Source of the DNA: Pontibacillus chungwhensis BH030062
GTDB taxonomy: Bacteria; Bacillota; Bacilli; Bacillales; BH030062
Assembly: GCF_000770675.1 (NCBI RefSeq)
Contig: NZ_AVBG01000011.1
Location: 62,001-126,000, forward strand
DNA length: 64,000 nucleotides
Direction: 5' to 3'
In this document: positions 24,353 through 33,238 of the stretch, one piece after another
Layout of the letters: each line of letters opens with the position of its first letter
Position numbering within the stretch: position 1 is the first letter of the stretch
The notes under the pieces: generated by a model
Database searches by the model: none
The model's input: only the letters and a program-made list of their open reading frames with translations
What the model was told of the DNA's origin: nothing
Translations under genes and position numbers: made by a program

Positions 24353-24418
24353 CATCATCTTCCTTCCTATAACACGATTTTCTTTTATTGTACGCATTTA
24401 TTAAAAGTATAACAAGAA

Positions 24419-24443
24419 AGGGGAAGAGTCTCTCCTTCCCCTA
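24419..24443 (-). terminator. Rho-independent terminator of ypvA
   Basis: GGGGAAGGAGAGACTCTTCCCC on the minus strand, followed by a T-rich tract. Confidence 0.65.
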
Positions 24444-24448
24444 ATTGT

Positions 24449-26374
24449 TTAACTCCATTGAATTGGTGTTGGAGCTATGCCTTCTATTTCTTTGCCGATT
24501 GCTTCGTACTGCTCTGGTGTTAACCATACGTGGACAGAACCTTGATCTTCGTGTCCGCGAATTAAGCGACCGATTCCCTGGCGCATACGTAGAAGCATAT
24601 ACGGAAGATCCACTTCTTGCATTGCATCCCCTGCGTGGTTACGCTTCGCATCGAATACAGGGTCTTTTGGGGGGAATGGCAAGGAAGAGATCATCACCTG
24701 TGACAGCGCCTCTCCCGGTACATCAAGCCCTTCCCAAAGGTGATAAGAGCACAAGACTGTCGCATGGTCTTGTTGGAACGTCTGTACTGTTTCACTTATT
24801 TCTCTGTCTCCTTCATAAAGCATTGGGAAGGAGAAGGATTGACGATCTGCCCAAGTTCTGAAACGATTCATTTCTTCTAGAGAAGAGAACAAGATTAACG
24901 TTTTTCCTTCTTGGTTTTCTAAATAGGTCTTCATATTCTCCCACTTCTGTTCTTCCCCTTCGTCAAGGTGGCCGTTCATCTTCATTTGTTCCTCGTAATC
25001 AAACGGCGATTCAACCGTAAAGGAAAGATAATTCTTGATACCAAGACTACCTGCGATATACGAAAAGTCTTTCTGACGAGAAAGAGTGGCAGATGAGAAT
25101 AAGAATGGAATGTTCTGACTAAACACTTCTTTCTCTAATACATCTTCTACAAGTCGTGGCATAATGACTAATGAACTGTCTTCATGGTTTGTTTCAAGCC
25201 AGAAGATCCCTTTATTATCTTTTAGTAGAATCGCTAATCCATAAGAGAAGAACTCCAAGTATTCTTCTATAATCTTCACATTATAGTCATCCATTAAGAA
25301 AAGTTCGGAATCAAAGACGAGCTGTTCAAGCAAGCTGTGCACATTTTTGTTCATCTGTTCCGCCAAATCAATCATTTCTTTCGACCGAGGAACTTCATGG
25401 CGGTTTGAACCTTCTACTTCAGAACTCGTGTCGCGAAGAATGTCAAACCACTTGTCGTGCATTTCTAGAATATCTTCAATCAGAAGAAGAGATTCTTCCC
25501 GAATATCCTGATTTAAGTATTCCGTTAGAACACTTGTAAGAGTCTTCGAGTTAAAGCGATACGTTAACGCCTTTTGAGCAGCAAACTCAAGCAAGTGCCC
25601 TTCGTCAAATATCACGCTACTAGCTTCTGGTAAGAGTGGAAGCTGCCCTTCACGCTTTCTCGAATCCTTCGTCCATACATGCTCCATATAGAAATCATGT
25701 GAACAGATAATGAGGTCAGATGAATGACGATAATATTGACGATTTAACGTTTGTCCACAGCGGTGACGCCAATCACACGTTGAACACTGCTGAAGAGGAT
25801 CCCATGAAATAGCTTCCCATTTTTCATTCGATACCCACGGATATTCTTTTCGATCCCCGTAGCGTTCAAACTTCTGCATAGAAGCATCGCCACCGAAAAC
25901 AAATTCAGGAATAGAATCATACACATCTAGTATATCTTCGTCTTCTGTTGTTTCCTCAAGCTTATCTAGCTTTTTCACACAAACGTATTGTTCACGCGCT
26001 TTCGCAAGGCGCACGTCTACGTTTAAACTTAGCGCTTTTTCAAGTTTTTCAATGTCTCCGCCTTTTTTCACGAGCTGTTCAATTAGTGTTTCATCCGCAC
26101 ACGAAATAATAGCAGGTTTATTCATATAACGGGCATAACAAATCGCATAAAGCAAGTATACAAACGTTTTACCCGTTCCTACACCCGCTTCTGCGAAAAT
26201 GGTTTGCTTATTCTTGAAGGCCTGTTCTACCTGGAACGCCATATAAATTTGTTCGTCCCGAAGCTCATAACCTTGTTCTGGTAAAATGTCGTAAAAGACA
26301 TCTCCAATATAATCACCTAATACATCAAAGAATGTATCTTCTTTGGAGATTTCAAATGGAAGGGTTTGTGTCAT
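24449..26374 (-). CDS. ypvA: ATP-dependent DNA helicase, DinG/XPD type (YpvA)
   Basis: 641 residues. Helicase motifs of superfamily 2 are visible: Walker A AEAGVGTGKT (61-70), DEGH box (SSVIFDEGHLLEF), and motif VI near the end (RMRQGIGRLIRGHEDQG). The cysteines YVCVKK and CSTCDWRHRCG between motifs Ia and II fit the four-Cys 4Fe-4S cluster of the XPD/DinG family. These enzymes unwind 5-prime to 3-prime during repair. Unlike B. subtilis DinG there is no exonuclease domain, which agrees with YpvA. The start is ATG 26374 behind AAGAGGAG. Confidence 0.9.
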   Translation of the reverse strand: MTQTLPFEISKEDTFFDVLGDYIGDVFYDILPEQGYELRDEQIYMAFQVEQAFKNKQTIFAEAGVGTGKTFVYLLYAICYARYMNKPAIISCADETLIEQLVKKGGDIEKLEKALSLNVDVRLAKAREQYVCVKKLDKLEETTEDEDILDVYDSIPEFVFGGDASMQKFERYGDRKEYPWVSNEKWEAISWDPLQQCSTCDWRHRCGQTLNRQYYRHSSDLIICSHDFYMEHVWTKDSRKREGQLPLLPEASSVIFDEGHLLEFAAQKALTYRFNSKTLTSVLTEYLNQDIREESLLLIEDILEMHDKWFDILRDTSSEVEGSNRHEVPRSKEMIDLAEQMNKNVHSLLEQLVFDSELFLMDDYNVKIIEEYLEFFSYGLAILLKDNKGIFWLETNHEDSSLVIMPRLVEDVLEKEVFSQNIPFLFSSATLSRQKDFSYIAGSLGIKNYLSFTVESPFDYEEQMKMNGHLDEGEEQKWENMKTYLENQEGKTLILFSSLEEMNRFRTWADRQSFSFPMLYEGDREISETVQTFQQDHATVLCSYHLWEGLDVPGEALSQVMISSLPFPPKDPVFDAKRNHAGDAMQEVDLPYMLLRMRQGIGRLIRGHEDQGSVHVWLTPEQYEAIGKEIEGIAPTPIQWS

Positions 26375-26449
26375 CGTATTCTCCTCTTACCCTTTTTAGA
26401 GGGTGAAAATTTATTGCAGCATTCCTTATCATATCAGTTTTTTTGCTGC

Positions 26450-27253
26450 TCATGAATGTTTTTTTATTGAACGGAGTGAATGAACCGTCACTTCGCTTCT
26501 TACAAAGAAGCGAATGTTCCACCTTGACTGCCCTACTCCTTTAGAAATATAAAAGGACCCATGCTCATGATCGTGCTTCCCTTTATAAATTCCTTGCTTA
26601 GCTAGCTGACCCATATTCTTAATTTTAAAGAAGTAAGGGATATTGACTTGTTTCCCGTGTAAGTGTCCACACACAAGCATTGTAAACGGGTGCTTTACTT
26701 CAAGCAACACATCAGGATCATGGGTAAGCACTAGCACATCTTTCTTATCATCCCCTAAAAAAGAAAAACTCTTCTCAGGATCGTGGTATCCTTGGGCATG
26801 ATCATCTACACCGACAATCACAACGTCATCTTTTTCGACGAATTCATTTTTTAACAAATGAATGCCATACTGCTTAATGAGGTCTTCGAGTCCTTCGACA
26901 TCATCGATATTACGGTCATGATTGCCAAGAACTGCATAGGTTTCAATGCCTGTATGTTGTATAAGTTGCAAGAATGGCTTAAGTGTTTCAAATTCTTTCT
27001 CAGATTGATCAATATAATCTCCTGTTAAGAATATATAATCAGGCTGTTCAGCATGGATAAGCGCCTTAATATTGGCAAGCGAAATCCGCATGTGGCGAAT
27101 ATGTAGATCACTTATTTGCAATATCTTCTTGTTGGTCTTCCCTTCCCAATCCACTCGTTCAACTTTCAGCCATTTCGTTGGCAAAATGAAAAAAGCTTCC
27201 CATGCAAGCAGAAAGATGATTACACCAGCCAGTATCCAGGTTACCAAAGTCAT
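26450..27253 (-). CDS. Membrane-anchored metallophosphoesterase (YkuE-like)
   Basis: 267 residues. One N-terminal helix (LVTWILAGVIIFLLAWEAFFIL) anchors a calcineurin-type domain with all five motifs: QISDLHIR, LTGDYID, LGNHDRN, THDPDVL and VCGHLHGKQV, giving a two-metal centre. B. subtilis YkuE is such an enzyme, wall-associated via Tat; no Tat twin-arginine motif is seen here, so this protein is probably simply membrane bound. The start is ATG 27253, eight bases after AGAGG. Substrate unknown. Confidence 0.88.
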   Translation of the reverse strand: MTLVTWILAGVIIFLLAWEAFFILPTKWLKVERVDWEGKTNKKILQISDLHIRHMRISLANIKALIHAEQPDYIFLTGDYIDQSEKEFETLKPFLQLIQHTGIETYAVLGNHDRNIDDVEGLEDLIKQYGIHLLKNEFVEKDDVVIVGVDDHAQGYHDPEKSFSFLGDDKKDVLVLTHDPDVLLEVKHPFTMLVCGHLHGKQVNIPYFFKIKNMGQLAKQGIYKGKHDHEHGSFYISKGVGQSRWNIRFFVRSEVTVHSLRSIKKHS

Positions 27254-27355
27254 TTTCCGCACCTCTTTTGCTGTAAGATTACTAATTCCCTATCCCTTCC
27301 CTCATTTCCTTTCTCCTGTAGAACATTTTATGTAGGAAGTTAAGAGAAATCACGA

Positions 27356-27385
27356 AAAAGATGCCCGCCAGAAACGGACATCTTC
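27356..27385 (-). terminator. Rho-independent terminator of the LCP gene
   Basis: A 10-bp stem with one mismatch (AAGATGTCCG with CGGGCATCTT on the minus strand) followed by T residues. Confidence 0.65.
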
Positions 27386-27404
27386 TTTCTATACCCTATT
27401 TGAG

Positions 27405-28358
27405 CTATTCCAAAAACGATTGTAATGCTTCTCTCGTTTTCTCTTCATCATGGGATAAAACTGCCCCTTCTCCAGGCACGCGAAGGTTTGAATATCCTAC
27501 ATCTTTTGGAATGGTCAAGGTTTCAATATCATCCGGAGTGTTTAACAGGAAATCTGTTCCAAGCCCTAAGATCGACGTGGTACCCATATTCGTTTTCACG
27601 TAAGGTTGAATCGACCCAAGTGCTCGTGGCAATCGTGCTAAGCCTGTGAAGGATACAAATTCATCCTTAAGTGCTTTCAATACCTTCTGTTGGCGCTCAA
27701 CCCGCATCAAGTCTCCATAAGAATCGTTACGGAACCGAGCATAGCCGAGCAATTCTTTTCCATTCAAGTTCTGATCCCCAGCTTTTAGGTCAATTGTTTG
27801 AACACCGTCTTTATAATACATATCCTTCTCAACAGTAATCGGTACTCCATCTGGAGCAATCGTATTGACGATACTGACAAATCCGTTAAAGTCAATAATG
27901 GAATAGTATTCAAGGTCGACCCCAAAATTCTCCTGAATCGTCTGCCTCATTAATTCAGGTCCACCTAATGCAAAAGCGGCATTTAGCTTTTTATATCCAT
28001 AACCTGGGATATTTACGTAGGTGTCTCTCATTAAAGAGACAAGCTTTAACTTATTTTGGTCAGTATCATATTGGCCAATCATAATTGTATCTGAACGAGT
28101 TGTTTCTTCTCCACGCTGATCAATGCCCAATAAAAGGACATTCGTCTTTCCTTCTGGACTATCTATTCCTTCAAAGGGCTCATCCCCATAACTCTCATTC
28201 ATGCCAGGAGCATCTTCATTTGCTCCCCTTAGACCCGCTGTATATTCATATAAAATATAAGCGCCGATTAGGACGAAGAATATAAAAAAACCTAACACGA
28301 TTCTCCTTGTCCTTTTTTTGCGCTTCGCTCTTCTCGTATTAAAACGTTTCTCTTCCAC
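27405..28358 (-). CDS. LytR-CpsA-Psr (LCP) family wall-polymer ligase
   Basis: 317 residues: a basic cytoplasmic tail (RRAKRKKRTRR), one transmembrane helix (IVLGFFIFFVLIGAYILYEY) and an extracellular LCP domain. The conserved residues appear in NVLLLGIDQRGEETTRSDTI, VSLMRDTYVNIPGYG and YARFRNDSYGDLMRVERQQ. LCP enzymes (TagTUV) attach teichoic acids or capsules to peptidoglycan from lipid carriers. The start is GTG 28358, six bases after GGAAGGGGAG. Which of the three Bacillus paralogues it matches cannot be decided. Confidence 0.92.
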   Translation of the reverse strand: MEEKRFNTRRAKRKKRTRRIVLGFFIFFVLIGAYILYEYTAGLRGANEDAPGMNESYGDEPFEGIDSPEGKTNVLLLGIDQRGEETTRSDTIMIGQYDTDQNKLKLVSLMRDTYVNIPGYGYKKLNAAFALGGPELMRQTIQENFGVDLEYYSIIDFNGFVSIVNTIAPDGVPITVEKDMYYKDGVQTIDLKAGDQNLNGKELLGYARFRNDSYGDLMRVERQQKVLKALKDEFVSFTGLARLPRALGSIQPYVKTNMGTTSILGLGTDFLLNTPDDIETLTIPKDVGYSNLRVPGEGAVLSHDEEKTREALQSFLE

Positions 28359-28557
28359 CCATGACTCCCCTTCCGCCCATTCAGCAGAATAGTATAGTAG
28401 GATTGATGTCTACTGTGTACAAGTCTTCACATTATCCTATTTTCTATCTAGTGGCATTATACCATAATGAAAAAAACGCAAATCAACTATTTCATCAAGG
28501 GCTACCTCAGTTTCTTTTCGCAGACTTGTTACTTATCTCGAAAATCAATACTAAAGT

Positions 28558-28584
28558 ACACATTTCCCCTGAGTGCATAGGATA
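28558..28584 (+). promoter_or_regulatory. Sigma-K-like promoter of the cupin gene
   Basis: AC, 16 bases, CATAGGATA. This matches the late mother-cell sigma-K consensus AC-N16/17-CATAnnnTA at every fixed position. The start site would fall near 28591, leaving a very short leader before the ribosome site at 28599. The region 28359-28557 before it shows nothing else. Confidence 0.55.
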
Positions 28585-28614
28585 TTCTTATATCTTTCGG
28601 AGGTGTTTGTGAAT

Positions 28615-29421
28615 ATGTACTATAACCCTAATCCGTATCCTTATTACGGGCCCTATTACGTGGATGCTCCCCAGTATTATAGAAGAGAGCCTGCGGTTTT
28701 CCCCAATGAACGATACCCCAACAGAATGGATTCATCTAACAGGATTGTTTTAAAAGATTACGGACCCAATCCATATGTTGTAAACATTAATGATGCTACG
28801 ATACAAAATAACACGTTCAGGACTGCTTTATGGACTGGAGAAAACTTGCAGGTAACTTTAATGAGTATTGATGTTGGCGATGATATAGGCTTAGAAATTC
28901 ATCCAGATGTTGATCAATTTTTACGTATTGAACAAGGGCAAGGACTTGTACAAATGGGAAAGAATAAAGATAATTTAACCTTTGAGAAAATGGCCTACGA
29001 TGATTTCGCAATAATGATCCCTGCCGGTACATGGCATAATGTTACGAATACGGGGAATGCCCCATTAAAACTCTATTCGATTTACGCCCCGCCTAATCAC
29101 CCATTTGGTACTGTTCATAATACGAAAGCCGATGCCACAGCTATGGAGCAGAGTAACGGTTCCGAAAATGGAAATGGAACAACAATGATTTCAGGGAAAA
29201 CTCCTGATGAATGGATTCAGCATACAGAGTATCTCGTGAATGAAGGATTAGAAGATGTAAAAAGAGGAATTAATGCTCTCCATATTCTTCAAGAATTTAT
29301 ACTAATGGGTGTTCTTGTTGGTAAAGGGTATTCACCTGAAGAAGCCTACGAAACGGTAGAAGAATGGGAACGTACAGGAGAATCTAAACTTTTACAACAG
29401 AGCAAAGCAATGCGATGGTAA
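28615..29421 (+). CDS. Cupin protein with Tyr/Pro-rich N-terminus, probably spore-coat related
   Basis: 268 residues. Residues 1-40 are rich in Tyr, Pro and Asn (MYYNPNPYPYYGPYY), a composition typical of spore-coat proteins. Residues about 45-180 are a cupin with EIHPDVDQFLRIEQGQG and PAGTWHN, nearly the same as the cupin half of the protein at 11275. The C-terminus (about 195-268) is a helical domain (TPDEWIQHTEYLVNEGLED, GYSPEEAYETVEEWE) I do not recognise. The start is ATG 28615 after CGGAGGTG; GTG 28609 is the alternative. The sigma-K-like promoter suggests mother-cell expression late in sporulation. Enzyme activity is unknown. Confidence 0.8.
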   Translation: MYYNPNPYPYYGPYYVDAPQYYRREPAVFPNERYPNRMDSSNRIVLKDYGPNPYVVNINDATIQNNTFRTALWTGENLQVTLMSIDVGDDIGLEIHPDVDQFLRIEQGQGLVQMGKNKDNLTFEKMAYDDFAIMIPAGTWHNVTNTGNAPLKLYSIYAPPNHPFGTVHNTKADATAMEQSNGSENGNGTTMISGKTPDEWIQHTEYLVNEGLEDVKRGINALHILQEFILMGVLVGKGYSPEEAYETVEEWERTGESKLLQQSKAMRW

Positions 29422-29482
29422 GAATAACATACTTGTCCTCTCCATAAAGAAAATCATCATTTAACTAAATCATCCAAACAAA

Positions 29483-29527
29483 AAAGTATGTATTGTAAGT
29501 TACTTAAAAACCTACAATACATACTTT
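29483..29527. terminator. Bidirectional terminator
   Basis: A 15-bp stem AAAGTATGTATTGTA / TACAATACATACTTT between convergent genes ending at 29421 and 29567. Confidence 0.85.
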
Positions 29528-29566
29528 ATTTACGTACATTTTCCTTATCCTTATCACTACAAAAGG

Positions 29567-30457
29567 TTATTCAAAGATAGGCGGTTGATCTATAAATGGC
29601 GCTTCGCAAGTAATTGTTTCGCCCGTAAATGGATGAGGAAACGTAAGAGAAGCTGCATGCAATGCCTGGCGTGGCGCTGCATTCTTCTTCCCACCGTAAA
29701 GCGAATCACCCAAAAGCGGATGACCAATGTGACTCATATGGACACGGATTTGATGGGTTCTACCTGTTCGTAAGAAAAGCTTTACAAGCGTTGCATTCTT
29801 TTCTTTAAGGTAACCATGAACTTCGTAATCCGTAACTGCAGACTGACCCTTAGGAGAAACACGCTTTCTAGTTGCATGGTGACGGTCTTTTCCAATTGCT
29901 TGATCAATCGTCCCTTTTTTCTTAGAAACCAAACCATGAACAAGAGCAAGATAAGCACGTTTAACTTTACGTTCTTCTAGCAAACGGTCCATAATGGATC
30001 CTGCTATTCTGTGCTTCGCAAACAAAATCGCCCCCGTTGTTTCACGATCCAGACGGTGAATATGGCGAACATTGGTATGAGGGCCACAATGATGAGTAAC
30101 CGCATTTAATAGGGTACCCGTCTGTCCCTTTTCATTTGGATGAGTATCCATCCCTGCTGGTTTATTGGCTACAAGAATATGATCATCTTCAAACAAGATC
30201 TCTACATTCTTCTGCTCTGGCACCACATCGGATTCTTCAGGAATGAAGACTTGAGCTTCCAAATAATCCCCTTCGTTAAGGGTCTCGCTCCAGCGTTTTT
30301 GCTCGTTATTAACGAGCACCCCTTTATCCATACGAATCTGGTGAAGTTGTTTCTTAGGGATTTGCCATACGTCTCGTAATAAAACTTCAATTGTGGAACC
30401 GTTCCATTTTGATGGAATTTCAAGTCCCATCCAATTTTCTCTTTTGTCTAGTTGCAT
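29567..30457 (-). CDS. RluA-family RNA pseudouridine synthase
   Basis: 296 residues. The catalytic motif HRLDRETTG (134-142, Asp-137) and the downstream RTGRTHQIRVHMSHIGHPLLGDSLYGG are diagnostic. An N-terminal S4-like segment (about residues 15-70) carries IPKKQLHQIRMDKGVLVNNE. These enzymes make pseudouridine in rRNA or tRNA; Bacillus has several (RluD-like, YjbO, YhcT) and I cannot choose among them. The start is ATG 30457 after GAGGAATATACA. The gene 20 bases upstream on the same strand may be co-transcribed. Confidence 0.9.
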   Translation of the reverse strand: MQLDKRENWMGLEIPSKWNGSTIEVLLRDVWQIPKKQLHQIRMDKGVLVNNEQKRWSETLNEGDYLEAQVFIPEESDVVPEQKNVEILFEDDHILVANKPAGMDTHPNEKGQTGTLLNAVTHHCGPHTNVRHIHRLDRETTGAILFAKHRIAGSIMDRLLEERKVKRAYLALVHGLVSKKKGTIDQAIGKDRHHATRKRVSPKGQSAVTDYEVHGYLKEKNATLVKLFLRTGRTHQIRVHMSHIGHPLLGDSLYGGKKNAAPRQALHAASLTFPHPFTGETITCEAPFIDQPPIFE

Positions 30458-30477
30458 TGTATATTCCTCACAGTAAT

Positions 30478-30750
30478 TTATTTTAACGAATGAAAGATTT
30501 GAATCAATTCGTCAGGTGCATGCTTCACGTTATAAGAAAAGACACCTTTGTTGGTGTGCAAATATAAAAAACCATACAGGCCAACCGTATCTTTGTAAGA
30601 CATGTCGAAAACATGTTTCAAGTCAAACACGTTCCGGTCGGTCGTAATCTTGTCTTCTGATAAAATAAGATAGCATTCTTCTTCCTGATAGAGTTGCTGT
30701 CCATTATGAATAGACCGGGTCACGCAATAATAGGAATGACGATAGAGCAT
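30478..30750 (-). CDS. Small cytoplasmic protein of unknown function (90 residues)
   Basis: Starts at ATG 30750 (MLYRHSYYCVTRSIHNGQQ), seven bases after AGGAGG; an in-frame extension to 30846 is rejected because it begins before this site. The sequence alternates beta strands with a final helix (CYLILSEDKITTDRNVFDL, GFLYLHTNKGVFSYNV, DELIQIFHSLK), which suggests a PH-like fold. No family is named with confidence. It is 20 bases before the pseudouridine synthase gene. Confidence 0.7.
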   Translation of the reverse strand: MLYRHSYYCVTRSIHNGQQLYQEEECYLILSEDKITTDRNVFDLKHVFDMSYKDTVGLYGFLYLHTNKGVFSYNVKHAPDELIQIFHSLK

Positions 30751-30890
30751 AAATCCTCCTCTTGAAACTGCACTTTGTCCCGATTGTACCACAACACACT
30801 CCTCCATCCCTAATTTTAATGAGAGTTTAGAATTGCGCATAGCCACCTATTGAATTACGATTAGGGTAATAAGCTTTAGGAGATGATGAA

Positions 30891-31742
30891 ATGAGACAAG
30901 AGCTTGAATATATTAGAGAAAAGATTTTAAATAATAAAACAGAGCTCGCTCACGCTATTGAAGCTTTAGAAGCAGATGACTTTGTAAATTCCATGAAATC
31001 AGTAGACTTACCATATGAAGAATTTATGAAAATGCGAGAAGAATTATTTGAAATTATTGCCGATTCCCTCATAGAAGATTCAGAGTATTCATTAAAGCGA
31101 GCAAAGGAATGGGCAGAAAGAGTCGGTCAACAATGTCTTGAAATTGGGGTTCCACTCAATGAGTCAATACGTAGCATGGCCTTTTTCCGTACAGTGATTT
31201 GGAACGCATTTGATAAGGATTTGGAAGAACAGAAATTTTCGGCTATTACCATACTTGATGTAAGCAAATACATTAACCCTTTATTAGACGAAGTAAGTTA
31301 TACTTTTAGTAGGTTGATCGTCCAAGATCACCAGAAAACAATGAACATTGCCCAACTCGCAATGGAAGAACTATCTGTTCCGGTGGTACCGATTACAAAA
31401 GGAGTAGCCATTCTACCACTAATAGGTGAAATTGACACACATCGTGCCAAATTAATTATGGAATCCACATTAAAACATAGTACAGATGATCAGCTCGACT
31501 ACTTAATTATTGACGTATCTGGCGTCCCTATGATTGATACAATGGTAGCTAATAACATTTTCAGTATTATTCAGGCGTTAACGATTATGGGAGTTGAAGC
31601 TAGCATTACTGGCATGAGACCAGAGATTGCCCAAACCGTTATTAGCCTCGGTATTAACTTTAAAGACATCAACAGCTACGCCAATATGCAGCAAGCACTT
31701 GAGAAGATTGGATTCACCCACGAAAGACAATTACAAATATAA
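30891..31742 (+). CDS. RsbR-type stressosome protein (STAS domain)
   Basis: 283 residues. The N-terminal half is an all-helical non-haem-globin-like sensor domain. The C-terminal half (about 165-275) is a STAS domain with the two RsbR phosphorylation sites: Thr-183 in LIGEIDTHRAK and Thr-217 in VPMIDTMVAN. RsbR proteins form the stressosome with RsbS and, when phosphorylated by RsbT, release it to activate the sigma-B cascade. There is no rsbS/rsbT nearby, so this is a stand-alone paralogue like RsbRB-RsbRD. The sigma-B-like promoter at 3931 would be an output of such a system. The start is ATG 30891 after TTAGGAGATG. Confidence 0.9.
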   Translation: MRQELEYIREKILNNKTELAHAIEALEADDFVNSMKSVDLPYEEFMKMREELFEIIADSLIEDSEYSLKRAKEWAERVGQQCLEIGVPLNESIRSMAFFRTVIWNAFDKDLEEQKFSAITILDVSKYINPLLDEVSYTFSRLIVQDHQKTMNIAQLAMEELSVPVVPITKGVAILPLIGEIDTHRAKLIMESTLKHSTDDQLDYLIIDVSGVPMIDTMVANNIFSIIQALTIMGVEASITGMRPEIAQTVISLGINFKDINSYANMQQALEKIGFTHERQLQI

Positions 31743-31746
31743 ATAT

Positions 31747-31800
31747 AAAACGGGTACTTGCCTTCCTTTCGTATATGAAAGAAGACAAGTACCCGTTTTA
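31747..31800. terminator. Strong bidirectional terminator
   Basis: A 14-bp stem AAAACGGGTACTTG / CAAGTACCCGTTTT with a 25-base loop. It ends both the rsbR-like gene and the nine-gene minus-strand operon. Confidence 0.88.
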
Positions 31801-31828
31801 ATTTTTTAATTAAAACATAGAAACCATA

Positions 31829-33238
31829 CTATTTAACGTTCGCCTCTTGTGTTCGTTTAACCTCTGTTTCAACCATTGTTATAGATTCATTATAGCTAGG
31901 ATGCGGATAATGAGGGAAAGAAAGATCTTCATCACGAGCCGCCATCTCTAGAGCCACAGTCCCCGTAGATATTAACTCAACTGCACCAGCACCAAAGGCA
32001 TGAAAACCTAAAACAACATCGGTATCCTCCTGTATGATGAGTTTAATAAATCCTTCACGCTTTCCATGGATAGTCGCATACCCATTTCCTCCATAACCAA
32101 ACTGGCCGACACGAACGTTTAATCCTTTTTCCAATGCTTCTTGTTCTGTCATCCCTACTGAAGCAATCGGTGGGATGGTATGGGCTACTGTAGGAATGAA
32201 GGTGGGATCAAACTCAGCCGGGGTCCCCTCTATTGTCTTAGCTACGACTTCAGCTTGCTTAATGGCTTTGACAGCAAGAGCTGGCCCTGTTGTTACATCA
32301 CCAATTGCATAAATATTTTTTATGGATGTACGCATCCCGGCATCTGTAGCGATAAATCCATTTTCCATTTCCATTCTTAAACGATCTACTCCTAAATCAC
32401 TTACATTAGGCTCAATCCCAACAGAAATAAAAGCATGAGTCGCTTCAATTTGAACCTCTTCCCCTTTTTGTCTGAACTTCCCATTTACTTTGTCACCATC
32501 GACACCTAAGCTTATTAAAGAGGCTCCGGAGTATACTTTGACCTTCTGCTTCTTAAGGACACGTTTCAACTCCCGGTTAATAGAAGAATCATATCCGTAA
32601 TCAGATTTCTCATCTTCTAAAACAAGGGATACACTGGCTCCAAACTGTCGAAATGCCATCGCAGCTTCAAGAGCAATGTAATCACTCCCATATATGAGAA
32701 GATGGTCAGGCACTTCTTCTAACCTATATAGGGAGTGACCTGTTAAGATACGTTTTTCGTCGGCTGTTATCTCATTAGGCATAAAGGGACGACCGCCTGT
32801 CGCAATGACAGCGTGATTAAAATGATAGACATCGAATTGATGACCATGGTCAACCCCTATTCGGTCCTCTGACAAGAAAGAGGCGTGACCTTCTATGATT
32901 TCAACTTTGTTGGCTTTACATAAAGACTCTACCCCTTTACGTAAATTACCTACAACTTTGTTCCGATAGGATTGAAGTTGCCCTAGATCAAAGGAGGTCT
33001 CGCCCATTTGTATACCAAAGTTACTCATACCAGCAACCTCAGATTGCTTCTGTGCACTTGTTGCAAACAGCTTTGATGGGATGCAGCCTTCGTTAAGACA
33101 AATGCCTCCCAGAATTCCTTTTTCAATTAGCGTAACGTGGGAACCCTGTTTAGCTGCGTGAATGGCAGCATTATAACCTCCGGGGCCTCCACCTATAATG
33201 ACAACATCACGTTGCTCTGCAATTTCTCCGACTACCAT
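31829..33238 (-). CDS. lpdA: Dihydrolipoyl dehydrogenase (E3), last gene of the operon
   Basis: 469 residues. FAD motif IIGGGPGGYNAAIHAA at 14-29, redox disulfide Cys-47/Cys-52 (GGICLNEGCIPSK), NAD-binding segment near LLIYGSDYIALEAA, second FAD strand (NIYAIGDVTTGP) and the C-terminal catalytic pair region (FHAFGAGAVELI, HYPHPSYNESI). The usual HAHPTxxE is HPHPSYNE here, with the His retained. In the NAD motif the normal GxGxxG is YGSDYI, with fewer glycines than usual, which may lower NAD affinity. The start codon is adjacent to the E2 stop (TAA-ATG). E3 reoxidises the lipoyl groups of E2 and makes NADH. Confidence 0.92.
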   Translation of the reverse strand: MVVGEIAEQRDVVIIGGGPGGYNAAIHAAKQGSHVTLIEKGILGGICLNEGCIPSKLFATSAQKQSEVAGMSNFGIQMGETSFDLGQLQSYRNKVVGNLRKGVESLCKANKVEIIEGHASFLSEDRIGVDHGHQFDVYHFNHAVIATGGRPFMPNEITADEKRILTGHSLYRLEEVPDHLLIYGSDYIALEAAMAFRQFGASVSLVLEDEKSDYGYDSSINRELKRVLKKQKVKVYSGASLISLGVDGDKVNGKFRQKGEEVQIEATHAFISVGIEPNVSDLGVDRLRMEMENGFIATDAGMRTSIKNIYAIGDVTTGPALAVKAIKQAEVVAKTIEGTPAEFDPTFIPTVAHTIPPIASVGMTEQEALEKGLNVRVGQFGYGGNGYATIHGKREGFIKLIIQEDTDVVLGFHAFGAGAVELISTGTVALEMAARDEDLSFPHYPHPSYNESITMVETEVKRTQEANVK

